Assembly (NCBI GenBank): GCA_039025855.1
Contig: JBCCNL010000005.1
Coordinates: 71,825-135,824, forward strand
Length of the DNA: 64,000 nucleotides
Source: JBCCOW01 sp039025855
GTDB taxonomy: Bacteria > Planctomycetota > Phycisphaerae > Phycisphaerales > Phycisphaeraceae
Direction of reading: 5' to 3'
Within the stretch, counting starts at the first letter, position 1. The number at the start of each line of letters is the position of its first letter. Below the pieces are notes generated by a model, which was not told the DNA's origin, searched no databases, and was given only the letters and a program-made list of their open reading frames with translations. This document shows positions 41,179 to 50,530 of the stretch, one piece after another. The position numbers and the translations under genes are program-made.

Positions 41179-43938
41179 TTAATCGCGCGTATCCGACGCG
41201 ACTTGTCGAACGTACCCGTCATCGGCCTCGTCGGGGTCCTTACTGCGGACCGCCCGCACCAACCGGACCAGATCGCGGGAGCCGCCGAGGAAGAACCAGA
41301 TCCCGGTGAGGACCGCCATCCCGGCCTGGACCCCGAGGAACCACGCCCAGCCGGTGTACCAGGCCTCTGCACTGGCGTCGCGGGCTTCGTCCGACTGGAA
41401 GAACAGGAACCAGCCAGTCACCGACAGGAACGTCGTCGACATCAACGCGGTCCACGTGATCGACAGGCAATAGAGGAAGATGTCGAACCGCGAGAACTCG
41501 TCGGTCACGCCGATGTAGCGGAGCACACGGCGGGCGTGGTGCTGCTCGCGCTTCGGCTCGACGCCCTTCGAGCGGTCGTCGTCGATCAGGTAGTCGCCGC
41601 GGTGCAGCAGCCGGTCAAGGTTGGCGGGCCTTCGGCAGGTCAGCCACGAGACCACGGCATAGACCGTGATCGACAAGAACACATTGAATACCGCGCAGTG
41701 CAGCCCGTTGATCGGTTCGTCGCCGAGGGCGGGCACCCACCGCGGGATCGTGTACGGCACCTCGGTGTTCTGAATCCGGTTGAGGAAGTAGATGGCGAAC
41801 AGCGAGAAGCTGCTGCCGGTGATCAAGCCCGCAAATGCCCCGGCCGTGGTGCCGCGCTTCCAGTACAGCCCGCCGACGATCGCGCACGCCGCCCCGCCGG
41901 TGTAGATCGCGCCGGTGATCTGGAACCACATATTGATGTAGTCGGTGAGCCGCCAGAACGAGCTGAACACCAACGCGAACACGCCGACGCCGACGATCGC
42001 CAGCCGGAGGTGCAGCAGGTGCTGCTGCGTGGTGAACGGCTCTTTGCGGAACGGCATCACGACGTCCTGCAGGAAGATCGAGCCCCAGGAGTGGTAGGCC
42101 GAGTCGTCGGTCGAGATCGACGCACCGATCATGAACACCACGTACAGCCCCATCAGCCCGGCGGGGATGACATACGCCAACGCGGTCGATACGAATTGTT
42201 GCCGTTGCAGCAGCGGGTCGTCGATCGCCTGCGCCGCCGCCATGATCAGCTGCTGCTCCTCGGCAAACCGCTGGTTCCACACCGTGCAGTACACGAGCAT
42301 CACCACCGCGACGCCGCCGAGTGAGATGGTCATCCACCGCCAGCCGCCGAGGATCCCGCCCATCCGTCCCTCGTGCGGCGTCCGCGCCGCGGTCAGATAG
42401 CCCGACCCCCCCTGCCAAACGCCCGTCAGGCTAATCGTGATGATCGCCTGCATAATGAAGAACGGCACGCTGAACGGCCCCTCATTCCCGAGCTTCGCCG
42501 GGTTCATCATCGACGCCCCTTCGGCACGCTCGAGCACGCCCATCATGTCCGGGTACTTCTTGGCCACCAGCAGCCGGGTGTGTTTGAACCGTTCGCCGGC
42601 CGCAACGATCAGCTCGGGCTGTTCCGCGAGACGCTCCAGCACTCCGGCCCGTCGACCGGCGATCGCTAGGCTCTTGGCCCGCAGTGCGCGACGCAGTTCG
42701 TCCAGCCGAACCAGTGCGGCTGGCCCGTCGGCATCGCTCATCGCTAGCACGCCCTGCAGCCCAGCCAACTCGGTCGCATACGGGTTGTTCTGGCCGGTGG
42801 CTGCGGCGTCACGCAGATCGCGAGTGACCGAACGCACCACTTCACGATCCAGTTGGCCGGTGGACACCAGGGCTTCCAACCACTCGGCTGCCGTGCGCCC
42901 GACCGCGTCGCCGGCCTGACGTTGCTCCGCCGCCGAGGCCTGGGCCGCTTGGGCAACACCGGGAACCGACGCTGCCAAGGCATCAGCAAGCGCGGCGTTG
43001 GCCGCGAAGTCTTCGGGTTGCAGATCGACCTCATACACGGTCTCACCGGCGGCCTCGCGTTGGGTCTCCGCCAGCTGTCGGGCCGCGTCGTAGCCCTTGC
43101 CGAGAGCATCGAGCACCGCCGGCGCCGAGCGGATCGCTGCGAAGATTCCAGGCAGCTGCTGCTCCATCGCGGCGTGGTGTTCACGGATTGGGGCGACCCG
43201 CTGCCGGTACCACTTCGGGTAGGTCATCTCGCCCTGATCGGTCTGCAAAACACGGACGTCTTCCGACCGCTTGAGCGTGGTCATCAGGTCCGACCACCCG
43301 ACAGTGAAGATCAGCAGCCCGATCATCGAGAGCAGCGCGAATGTTCCGATCGTGCCCTGAAAGAAGTCGGTAACCATGATCGTGATCTGTCCGCCTGAGA
43401 CCGCGAGCGTAACCCCGAGACTGACCATGACAAGCATGACGCAGAAGTGTGTCGAGAGCTCGACGCCGGCGAGCGTGAACGTCGGCGGGAATTGAAAGAA
43501 GAACACGAGGAAGTGGGCGGTGACCAGCGGGAAGACCGCGCAGTTCAGCAGCCCGGAGAAGAAGGCGACGAAGCCCGCGAAGATCCGGAACCGCCGGTTG
43601 TATCGCTTCTCCAGGAACTCGGCCATGGTCAGCGACCGCGTTTGCCGGTAGCGATACGTCACCCAGCCGGTCAGGGCGAGGATGGTCCCGACCGGCATCA
43701 TCAGCATCCCCCACCACAGGTTCGTGATGCCGTTCTGATAAGCCCCCTCGTAGCCGGCAACGATCCCGATCGCCGAGCAGAACGCCATCGAGTTGGCGAT
43801 CGTCAGCAGGTACCGCCCAGCACAGCGCTCGCTCGAAAGAAACCCGGCGACCGACCGCGTGATGCGGTTGGTGTAGACCACGATGCCCGCGAGGAGCACC
43901 CCGAACCCGGCCACGATGAGCCAATCGATCGTCTGCAA
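41179..43938 (-). CDS. Sodium:solute symporter (SSS family) with a large soluble insertion
   Basis: 919 residues, far longer than the usual 500-600, reading from a TTG at 43938. Membrane helices are regular from residue 5 to 220 (RITRSVAGFLSSERCAGRYLL is the SSS N-terminal block) and resume at about 488. Between them lies a water-soluble, Ala-rich α-helical region of about 260 residues (230-487) with no membrane segment. C-terminal helices include IGASISTDDSAYHSWGSIFLQD, the SSS ion-site region. It imports a sugar or other solute with Na+. It sits between GH86 and the ThuA protein, so a galactan sugar is the likely cargo; this is the only transporter of the locus. Confidence 0.9.
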   Translation of the reverse strand: MQTIDWLIVAGFGVLLAGIVVYTNRITRSVAGFLSSERCAGRYLLTIANSMAFCSAIGIVAGYEGAYQNGITNLWWGMLMMPVGTILALTGWVTYRYRQTRSLTMAEFLEKRYNRRFRIFAGFVAFFSGLLNCAVFPLVTAHFLVFFFQFPPTFTLAGVELSTHFCVMLVMVSLGVTLAVSGGQITIMVTDFFQGTIGTFALLSMIGLLIFTVGWSDLMTTLKRSEDVRVLQTDQGEMTYPKWYRQRVAPIREHHAAMEQQLPGIFAAIRSAPAVLDALGKGYDAARQLAETQREAAGETVYEVDLQPEDFAANAALADALAASVPGVAQAAQASAAEQRQAGDAVGRTAAEWLEALVSTGQLDREVVRSVTRDLRDAAATGQNNPYATELAGLQGVLAMSDADGPAALVRLDELRRALRAKSLAIAGRRAGVLERLAEQPELIVAAGERFKHTRLLVAKKYPDMMGVLERAEGASMMNPAKLGNEGPFSVPFFIMQAIITISLTGVWQGGSGYLTAARTPHEGRMGGILGGWRWMTISLGGVAVVMLVYCTVWNQRFAEEQQLIMAAAQAIDDPLLQRQQFVSTALAYVIPAGLMGLYVVFMIGASISTDDSAYHSWGSIFLQDVVMPFRKEPFTTQQHLLHLRLAIVGVGVFALVFSSFWRLTDYINMWFQITGAIYTGGAACAIVGGLYWKRGTTAGAFAGLITGSSFSLFAIYFLNRIQNTEVPYTIPRWVPALGDEPINGLHCAVFNVFLSITVYAVVSWLTCRRPANLDRLLHRGDYLIDDDRSKGVEPKREQHHARRVLRYIGVTDEFSRFDIFLYCLSITWTALMSTTFLSVTGWFLFFQSDEARDASAEAWYTGWAWFLGVQAGMAVLTGIWFFLGGSRDLVRLVRAVRSKDPDEADDGYVRQVASDTRD

Positions 43939-43977
43939 AACGTCAGCGCCTGCCGATTAAGCCAACGGCTGGAAGGA

Positions 43978-46353
43978 TTAGTCTTCGAGGTGCGTCACGA
44001 CCAGGCGGGCCGCCGCGAAGGTGCCGCCGGGCTTCTCAAACGTCACGGTGATGTCGTTGTCCGCCGCGATGGCTTCGGCGGGCAAGGCGATCCGCGTGTG
44101 TCCGAAGTACTCGGCATCATCGAACCGCGCGAGGCTGTGATCGACGGCCCTGCCGTTGATCTCAACACGGACGCTCTCGCCCAGCTCCTCGGCGGTCTTG
44201 CGGTGCATGCTCAGGCGGAGCTCTGCGGCCTTCACGCCCGCAGTGACCCGGTCCTGTGGCACGTCGATCTTGAAGGTGATGGGCTTGCCCGTGTTCGGGA
44301 TCGCGGTGTCGGCACCGTAGAAGCTCCGCTCGGCCAGCGTCCCCAGGGTCTGGGGTTCGCGGTCAAACTCGACGATCACGATCGTGGTCTCCGACACGTT
44401 CACCGGCAGGGCCTTGAGGCTGTTGATCTTCTGGTCTTCGTACCGCAGCTCGCCCTTGGTGTAGTACTGACGCTTCTGCCGGATCAGCTTCACGCCGGCG
44501 TCGCTGTCGAGTCCGAGATCGACATCGAGCCGGTCTTCGGTGAGGTTGTGCAGCGCGACATAGAGCGTGTTGCGCTCGAGCACGGCGTGGTGCATCAGGC
44601 CCGGCTCGGGTGATGCGATGGGGACGCGCTTACCGCTGAACTCGCTCCAGAGCCGCATCACGTCGTAGGACGGCGTGCGGATGAACTTGCCGTTCTCATC
44701 CGTCGCCCAGACGCCGCGGATGTCGTCGTTGAGGTTCCAGTGGATGAAACCGAGCATGAACGGGACGACGATGTCGAACTGTTCGGGGCGTTCGAGGAAC
44801 CGCATCCAGTATTGTCCGATGCCCTTGGCAATGACCCACTTCTTCCCTTCGGCGGTCGCGCGGGCGGGCTGTCCGTACACGCCGAACTCGGAGATGACCA
44901 GCGGCAGGACGTTGCCGGTGGTGTGCATGTGGCTCTGGATCATGTCGAGCCGGGCATCCGTATATCCGTGCGGGTCGCCGGGCCCGAAGACCGCGGGGTC
45001 GTAGAAGTGGTAGGAGAAGAAATCGAGGTGCTCGGCCGTCTCGTCCTGGAACCGCTGGAAGTTCCGCCACCGCCCGAAGTCGCCCGCTTGGAACGCCGGG
45101 TAGGCCGCGGTCGGGCCGCCGATCTTGATCTTTGGATCGACCCGTTCGTGCACCGCCTTGGCGACCGTGTTGTGGAACTCAGCGAGCAGGCCCCAGCTGT
45201 CCGCGTTGGGGTCGCCGTGATAGGTCCATTCATACAGGACGTCCGGCTCGTTCTTCACCTCCCACCAGTTGGCGGTCCGGCCCGAGTCGGCGATCTGATC
45301 TTTGAGGTAATCCACCACCAGCTCGGCGGCCGCGTCGAAGTCTTTCGGCGTGCCCCGCTTGTTGACGTGACCGGGCACCTCCACCTCCATAAAGCTCGGC
45401 CAGTTGTCGAAGCACATCACGAACTCGAGGTCTTCCGACACCTCGCGGTAGTTGTTGGTGTCGAACTCCGCGAAGAACGACGGGTCGTGATAGCCGGGAC
45501 GGCTGGGGTCTTCGCGCAGGAACGGGCCGGTGGTCGCGCCGTGGCGTTTTTCGAGCGAAGGGCCGAACTTGAACATCTGTCTGCCCTGTTGAAAGCCCAG
45601 CGCCTCGAGCTCTTCGAGGTGGTTGGGGTAACGCTCGTTGCCGGGCTGCGAGTAGATGCGGAAGTACCGTGTGCGGTCGAGCTCGGAGATGCCGCCGATG
45701 CTCCGCCAGTGTCGTGTCGAGACTGTTGCCTCGACGCGGCGCCGTGGGCGGTTCTCGCCAACCCCGACATACGGCGACGGGTCGAAGCGCGCTGAGATGT
45801 CTCGGACGTGCCAGCGTAGGTGCTTCGGCTTGACCTCGCCCTCGATCCGCAGCGTGAATCGGCTGCCGCCCTGTGGGTCCAGGTTGTACGGGCGGATCAG
45901 GATGCCGTTGCCGTAACGCACCCATTTCATCGGCTCGGCGACGCCGTCACGCTCGAGCTCGATCGTCTTGGCTTGGTCCATGGCCTCGCCCTCGATCCAC
46001 AACGCCTGGAAGTAGTTGCGGACCTTCAGGAAACCTGGATGTACCCGCAGCCGAACGACGCCATCCACCGCCCCACCCGTCGCCCCGGTGTCCACGGGCA
46101 CCACGATGTTCCGCAGCACGGGGTCTGAGATATTCAGGTTCTCGGCATAGCGGGCGTCGTACCGCTCCGCGAGCTGGAACAACAGCCGGTGCTCGGCCCG
46201 TGCTTCCCGCAACGCTCCGGCCAGCGTCGTGTCGTCCGCGCGTGTCGCGCATGCTCCGAACAACACCGCAGCAACGACGGCTAGCCCAACTCCGGTGTTT
46301 CGCCACCGGGAAAAACATGTGAAACAATCAAAAGCTCGGCGGCGAAGTTTCAT
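43978..46353 (-). CDS. Secreted GH86-like enzyme with N-terminal extension (copy 3)
   Basis: 791 residues with a signal peptide ending near GACATRAD. Residues 45-210 form an extra β-rich domain not present in the other three GH86-like proteins. The barrel then starts with RHWRSIGGISELDRTRYF; ANWWEVKNEPDV holds acid/base Glu369 and LVISEFGVYG the nucleophile Glu489, with HLDFFSYHFYDPAVFGP as strand 6. A C-terminal β-domain ends with AELRLSMHRKTAEELGESV. The extension may bind carbohydrate. It stands upstream of the symporter in the minus operon. Family membership is by motif; another clan GH-A galactanase family is possible. Confidence 0.85.
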   Translation of the reverse strand: MKLRRRAFDCFTCFSRWRNTGVGLAVVAAVLFGACATRADDTTLAGALREARAEHRLLFQLAERYDARYAENLNISDPVLRNIVVPVDTGATGGAVDGVVRLRVHPGFLKVRNYFQALWIEGEAMDQAKTIELERDGVAEPMKWVRYGNGILIRPYNLDPQGGSRFTLRIEGEVKPKHLRWHVRDISARFDPSPYVGVGENRPRRRVEATVSTRHWRSIGGISELDRTRYFRIYSQPGNERYPNHLEELEALGFQQGRQMFKFGPSLEKRHGATTGPFLREDPSRPGYHDPSFFAEFDTNNYREVSEDLEFVMCFDNWPSFMEVEVPGHVNKRGTPKDFDAAAELVVDYLKDQIADSGRTANWWEVKNEPDVLYEWTYHGDPNADSWGLLAEFHNTVAKAVHERVDPKIKIGGPTAAYPAFQAGDFGRWRNFQRFQDETAEHLDFFSYHFYDPAVFGPGDPHGYTDARLDMIQSHMHTTGNVLPLVISEFGVYGQPARATAEGKKWVIAKGIGQYWMRFLERPEQFDIVVPFMLGFIHWNLNDDIRGVWATDENGKFIRTPSYDVMRLWSEFSGKRVPIASPEPGLMHHAVLERNTLYVALHNLTEDRLDVDLGLDSDAGVKLIRQKRQYYTKGELRYEDQKINSLKALPVNVSETTIVIVEFDREPQTLGTLAERSFYGADTAIPNTGKPITFKIDVPQDRVTAGVKAAELRLSMHRKTAEELGESVRVEINGRAVDHSLARFDDAEYFGHTRIALPAEAIAADNDITVTFEKPGGTFAAARLVVTHLED

Positions 46354-46465
46354 GGGTAGCCTCAGGGAGGTTCAGAATGAGGGGGTCAGAAAAAGAGCTT
46401 ATGCAGCGTCTGTCGACGGACTCGCGACGCGATCAATCACGCTTCGGCGTTCAAACGGACGGTAA

Positions 46466-48310
46466 CTACGGACGCGACGATTCCTCGAGCTCGGTCACCA
46501 GAACCAGCGAGCTGACATGACCGCCGCTGTCGGGGAAGGTGAGCGTCACCGCGGTCTCGGCCCGCAGCTGTTCGGTTGGTACCGGGATCGTGATCGCCCC
46601 GAAGAAGTCCGACCGGTTCTTCTGGTCGTAGCCCGGCCAGTCGTTGGGCACCGTGGCGCTCATGCCGTTGATGACGATCTCGGGTTGCTTGCTTACGTCG
46701 TGCTTCCGGCCCAGCGACATCCGCAGGTACGCCCGACCTGAGCCGGTCGGTACGTTTGAAAAGCCAAACGCGATCGGCTTGCTCGCTTCGATGGGCTGCA
46801 GGTAGGTCTTGCAGTAGTGCGTCCGGGTCACCGCTTTACGGGTCTGTGCGACGGTCTCGGACAGCTTGTACTCAACAACCACCGCCTCGTGCGGCTGAAG
46901 CTCGATCTCGGTGAGCGCAAGATCGTGTTGCGTGTCCGTGTAGATCGCGGCTTCGCCCTGTGGGACGTGTAGCCGACGCAGCCGGGTGGTCGTTTCGCTT
47001 GGGAGTTCGGTCTGCTGAGCGATCCGGACTGTTCGGCTCTTGCTCTCAAGGTTGTTCATACAAAGGAAGAGGGTGCTGCCATGCACGAAGGCGTGGGCGT
47101 AAAGATCGGGATCGTCGGCGTGAGCCACAACACGGTCACCGCGGACGTCTTTCCATAAATCGAAGTAAAGAAACTTTTCGGTGGGGAGGAAATTGGTGAC
47201 CGTTCCGTTCTTGATAGACGACTTGTCTGGTCGCCACAGATCGACGCCGTAAGGCTCAAAGTTGTTGCTGGGGTTGTTGTAGAACCACGGGCTCTTGGTC
47301 GTGATGAATGGGATCGCGATGAGGATGCGGTCTTGGCGGTCAAGGAAGCTGAACGTGAGGTGGTTGAGGCTGTTGAGGTGTGCCGAGCTGCTGGCGGGGC
47401 TGTACCCGGGTTCGAAGCCTTTGGGGATGTCGCCAAACTCGGTGATGGCGAGGGGCTTGGGCTGGCCCCACTTGATGAAGCCATAGGTCTCGATGAGGTC
47501 CATGATGGCTTCGACGTTGCTGCCGGAGCGGCGGTTGTCCTGGCCGGTCACGTTGGTGCCGTCATAGGGGTGGAAGGAGATGCCGTCGATGTGTTCGCCG
47601 GCGATGTCCATGAACATCTTCATCCGGGATTCCCAGTGCCCGAAGTCCCAGAGCTCCATGGAGGGCCAGGCGCTGGAGTAGCCGAGGACTTGGGTGTCGA
47701 TCCCGCGGCGGTCGAACTCTTTGCCGATGGCGGCGAAGAGTTGGCTCATCTGTCGGCGGACTTCGACCTGGTCTTCGCCGAACTCGCCGGCATGGACAAA
47801 CGGTTCGTTCATCGGCTCGTAGAACGCGGGTCGGTTGGCGTCGGTGTACATGAGTTCGAAGTAGTCGGCGGCGAAGCGGGCGGCCGCGTCGAAGTCGTCG
47901 TTCAGCCGAAACACCTTCTTGGGGTGTTCGGTAACGATCCGTTTGTTGGTGTGGAACCGCGCGCTGGGGTTGCTCAGCTTCATCCAGCGTCGCTCGGGGG
48001 CAAGGGCTTCGAGGTCTGCCCGAGAGGGGTACGGCGGGCCGCCGCGGTAGTAGTTGAACGGGCTGTTGAAGAATCGGCCGAAGCCCACGTCGTAGTGCTC
48101 GATCAGCAGCTCGGCATCGTCGGCGGTGAAGGCAGAGGTGGCTGAGTAGTCCGAGTGGACGTTGAAGAACTTGCCGCGGTCCAGGGCGCTCTCGTCGCCC
48201 AGGAAGCGTTGGGTGGACAGATCGACTTCGACCGTGATTGGCTTTGTCTCGGCCAGGGCCACAGTGGCGAAAAGCGCGGCAACGGAGCAGAGGATGGAGC
48301 GGAAGTGCAT
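46466..48310 (-). CDS. Secreted GH86-like β-agarase/porphyranase (copy 4)
   Basis: 614 residues from the ATG at 48310, giving a good signal peptide (ILCSVAALFATVALAET); the longer frame starts at a GTG with no benefit. PAFYEPMNEPFVHAG carries acid/base Glu169 and LAITEFGD the nucleophile Glu291; IDGISFHPYDGTN is strand 6. Blocks SGSNVEAIMDLIETYGFIKW and the C-terminal PTEQLRAETAVTLTFPDSGG match copy 1 at 15841 closely, so the two are recent paralogues on either side of the locus. It is the first gene of the minus-strand operon and has a GTAC-centred palindrome 36 bp upstream. Confidence 0.87.
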   Translation of the reverse strand: MHFRSILCSVAALFATVALAETKPITVEVDLSTQRFLGDESALDRGKFFNVHSDYSATSAFTADDAELLIEHYDVGFGRFFNSPFNYYRGGPPYPSRADLEALAPERRWMKLSNPSARFHTNKRIVTEHPKKVFRLNDDFDAAARFAADYFELMYTDANRPAFYEPMNEPFVHAGEFGEDQVEVRRQMSQLFAAIGKEFDRRGIDTQVLGYSSAWPSMELWDFGHWESRMKMFMDIAGEHIDGISFHPYDGTNVTGQDNRRSGSNVEAIMDLIETYGFIKWGQPKPLAITEFGDIPKGFEPGYSPASSSAHLNSLNHLTFSFLDRQDRILIAIPFITTKSPWFYNNPSNNFEPYGVDLWRPDKSSIKNGTVTNFLPTEKFLYFDLWKDVRGDRVVAHADDPDLYAHAFVHGSTLFLCMNNLESKSRTVRIAQQTELPSETTTRLRRLHVPQGEAAIYTDTQHDLALTEIELQPHEAVVVEYKLSETVAQTRKAVTRTHYCKTYLQPIEASKPIAFGFSNVPTGSGRAYLRMSLGRKHDVSKQPEIVINGMSATVPNDWPGYDQKNRSDFFGAITIPVPTEQLRAETAVTLTFPDSGGHVSSLVLVTELEESSRP

Positions 48311-48345
48311 GTTGGAAATAGCTTTAGAGGAGAACCGCAACACAG

Positions 48346-48365
48346 ATGCTTAAGTACTTTATCTC
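48346..48365. promoter_or_regulatory. GTAC-centred palindromic operator candidate, strong copy
   Basis: ATGCTTAAGTACTTTATCTC keeps the left half-site and the AGTACTTTA core of the other copies. It lies 36 bp upstream of the first gene of the minus-strand operon (start 48310), where it would overlap the promoter. Confidence 0.65.
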
Positions 48366-48584
48366 ATCTTCCTGTTCTGTCAAGGCAATAAGGGGGTTCA
48401 ACTGAATCGGAATGAACCCGCCAAGTGATTCCCGATCGTTCGCGCGCTTGGTGCCGAGGTGTTTTGAAGGCTGAGCGGTTCGCTCTAGACTCGGTACGAG
48501 CCGCGCTGTCAGGGTGGCCCGGCGTGATCCTGTTTGCGGTTCTCGGGATCGCATCAGACGTACAACTCTCTGCCTTCGTTTCTT

Positions 48585-49538
48585 ATGTCACGGCCCAATC
48601 TCTGTTGCCAATCCTTCGTTTGTGGCGTTCGATCCACGAGGTTCATCCGCGACTGGGTGGCTCTCGGCTGCGTCGGGCTAGCGGGTTTCCTGTTCAGTGA
48701 GGTCGAGGCCCAGGCGGACCCGGCTGAGGTCCCATCCTTACGCTTCGGGCTGGCGGCGGATACGAATGTCAGCCGGCGGGAACGCACGACCCAGCACTGG
48801 CGTGACATGTCGGGGCTTGCCGAGCGGCTCGATCTCGACTTCGTGCTGATCGCGGGAGATATCGTCAACAACGCGCGGGACGAGCAGCAGTGGCGGCGGC
48901 TGGCTGAGCTCCTGGAAGAGACGGACGTCCGCATCGAGACGGTCCCAGGTAATCACGAGGTCATCATCGCCCATGACGACCGAGAGAACGTCTTTAACCG
49001 CGTCTTCTCCCTTGAGCGCTACCACGCGACCACCGGGCAGCCCACCAACCGTGCCTTCCGTGCGGCCAACGCCTACTTCATCACGCTGTACAGCGGTGGG
49101 CTTAGGCGGAACGACACCGGCTGGGCCGAGTTCCTCACGCGTGAGCTCGACGAGGCTCAGCAGGACGAAACGATCCACTGGGTTTTCGTTGTGGACCACT
49201 TCAATCCGCGTGACGAGTGCTTCCCGCATGCGGTGCCGGAGTGGGATGGGTTTGATCGGGCTGCACTCGTGGCCAAAGCCCTCGAAGGGCACGAGCGCGT
49301 GGTCTGGCTGTCGGGTGAGCACAGCTCTGGGTACAGCCACCGGATCAACAAAGAGGCTGCGCCCTTCGCTGAGTTTGTCCCGCGCGAGAACCGCAGCTCC
49401 CCGGGTTTCTGGCAGTTCACGCTTTATGCCGACGGCCGCTTGGTCGCGCAGATTGCCGAAGCCCACACCGACAAGAACAAGCATCGTCGTGTTGAACTGA
49501 CCGTGCCTGTACCGGCTCGGGTCGAGCCGATGCCCTGA
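48585..49538 (+). CDS. Calcineurin-like phosphoesterase with altered metal ligands
   Basis: About 317 residues from the ATG at 48585, with a signal-anchor-like segment (VALGCVGLAGFLFSEVEAQA). The family blocks are recognisable: SLRFGLAADTN, VLIAGDIVNN at 88-96 and ETVPGNHEV at 118-126. However the first block has D-T-N instead of D-x-H, and the usual G-H-x-H near the end reads SGEHSSGYSH. Hence at least one metal ligand is changed; the protein may bind one metal only or have lost phosphatase activity. It is divergent from GH86 copy 4 and may be an extracytoplasmic hydrolase of that locus. A longer frame from 48534 lacks a good start. Confidence 0.75.
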   Translation: MSRPNLCCQSFVCGVRSTRFIRDWVALGCVGLAGFLFSEVEAQADPAEVPSLRFGLAADTNVSRRERTTQHWRDMSGLAERLDLDFVLIAGDIVNNARDEQQWRRLAELLEETDVRIETVPGNHEVIIAHDDRENVFNRVFSLERYHATTGQPTNRAFRAANAYFITLYSGGLRRNDTGWAEFLTRELDEAQQDETIHWVFVVDHFNPRDECFPHAVPEWDGFDRAALVAKALEGHERVVWLSGEHSSGYSHRINKEAAPFAEFVPRENRSSPGFWQFTLYADGRLVAQIAEAHTDKNKHRRVELTVPVPARVEPMP

Positions 49539-49588
49539 GGTGAATCGGCGGGGGCAATGCGCTACTTTCCCCAGGCACCGCTGCTGAA

Positions 49589-49662
<74 letters not shown>

Positions 49663-49711
49663 CGTGTTGTGGACGTGTAGCGTACCGGCGTTCCGCTTGG
49701 GAAGTCGGGAT

Positions 49712-50530
49712 TTACGGCATGGTGAGGCCGGCCCGCTGCACGACCGCGTGGATCGATCGCACGATCCCGCGGGCTGTGGCGTCGTCCAGTGCGGCGGGGT
49801 GGGGCGGGGCGAATCGGCCTGTGTCGTTGTCGAAGTACTCCCCGGAAGCGGACGCGAAGGCGTCGTCCAGCGCGGCACGGACGAGGATGTCGGCCCCGAT
49901 GTTGATGTCGGCGCCGGACATGCCGTAGGCCTCCCTCACCATTTTCGTCGCCAGCAGTGACCCGGGGTTGACCGCGATGACGGCGGGGCAGGCGTCGCCG
50001 AGTTCGTCGGCCAGGACGCGGGACCAGGCGGTGATCGCGAGCTTGCTCTGGGCGTAGGCCGCGTTATCGGAGAGCTGCCCGTCTCCGGCCAGCGCGTCGA
50101 GATCGACCGGTGCCTGCGCGGCGGACGAGAGATTGATGATCCGCCCGCCCGGTCCCATCAGCGGCAGGAGTCTGCGGGTGAGCAGATAGGGCGCGATGGT
50201 GTTGACCATCATCCGGGCATCCAGCCCATCAGGCGTGCGTGGGTGCGCGGTGCGGAACACACCGGCGTTGTTGATCAGTACATCGAGCTTCTGATGCCGT
50301 GTTGCGATTGCCTCGGCGAGGTCTTCGACCTCGTCGAAGCGTGAGAGGTCGGCACGGTAGGTTTCAACGGCGGCGTTTGGGGAGGTCGACTGGATTGTGG
50401 CTTTGACGTTTTCGAGTTTTTCTTCGCTGCGGCCGTGCAACAGCAGCGTGTGGCCCGACGCGGCGAGCTTCTGAGCGGCGTGGAAGCCGATCCCGTCGGT
50501 GGTGCCGGTCAGCAGGATGGTCTTGGTCAT
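49712..50530 (-). CDS. Short-chain dehydrogenase/reductase
   Basis: 272 residues from the ATG at 50530, which overlaps the stop of the upstream gene as ATGA, so the two are translationally coupled. The Rossmann block TKTILLTGTTDGIGFHAAQ holds the GxxxGxG nucleotide site, INNAGVFR is the NNAG motif, and the active site is Ser-15x-YAQSK (YAQSKLAITAW). Strands end in VNPGSLLAT. An NAD(P)(H)-dependent oxidoreductase of unknown substrate. It is the last gene of a four-gene operon controlled by the HxlR regulator, probably for reactive carbonyl or quinone stress. Confidence 0.92.
   Translation of the reverse strand: MTKTILLTGTTDGIGFHAAQKLAASGHTLLLHGRSEEKLENVKATIQSTSPNAAVETYRADLSRFDEVEDLAEAIATRHQKLDVLINNAGVFRTAHPRTPDGLDARMMVNTIAPYLLTRRLLPLMGPGGRIINLSSAAQAPVDLDALAGDGQLSDNAAYAQSKLAITAWSRVLADELGDACPAVIAVNPGSLLATKMVREAYGMSGADINIGADILVRAALDDAFASASGEYFDNDTGRFAPPHPAALDDATARGIVRSIHAVVQRAGLTMP

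Noticed and set aside
38299..42324. Plus-strand open frame of 1341 codons
   Set aside because: Exact antisense of the ThuA and symporter genes; Gly/Val/Arg/Asp-rich shadow composition.
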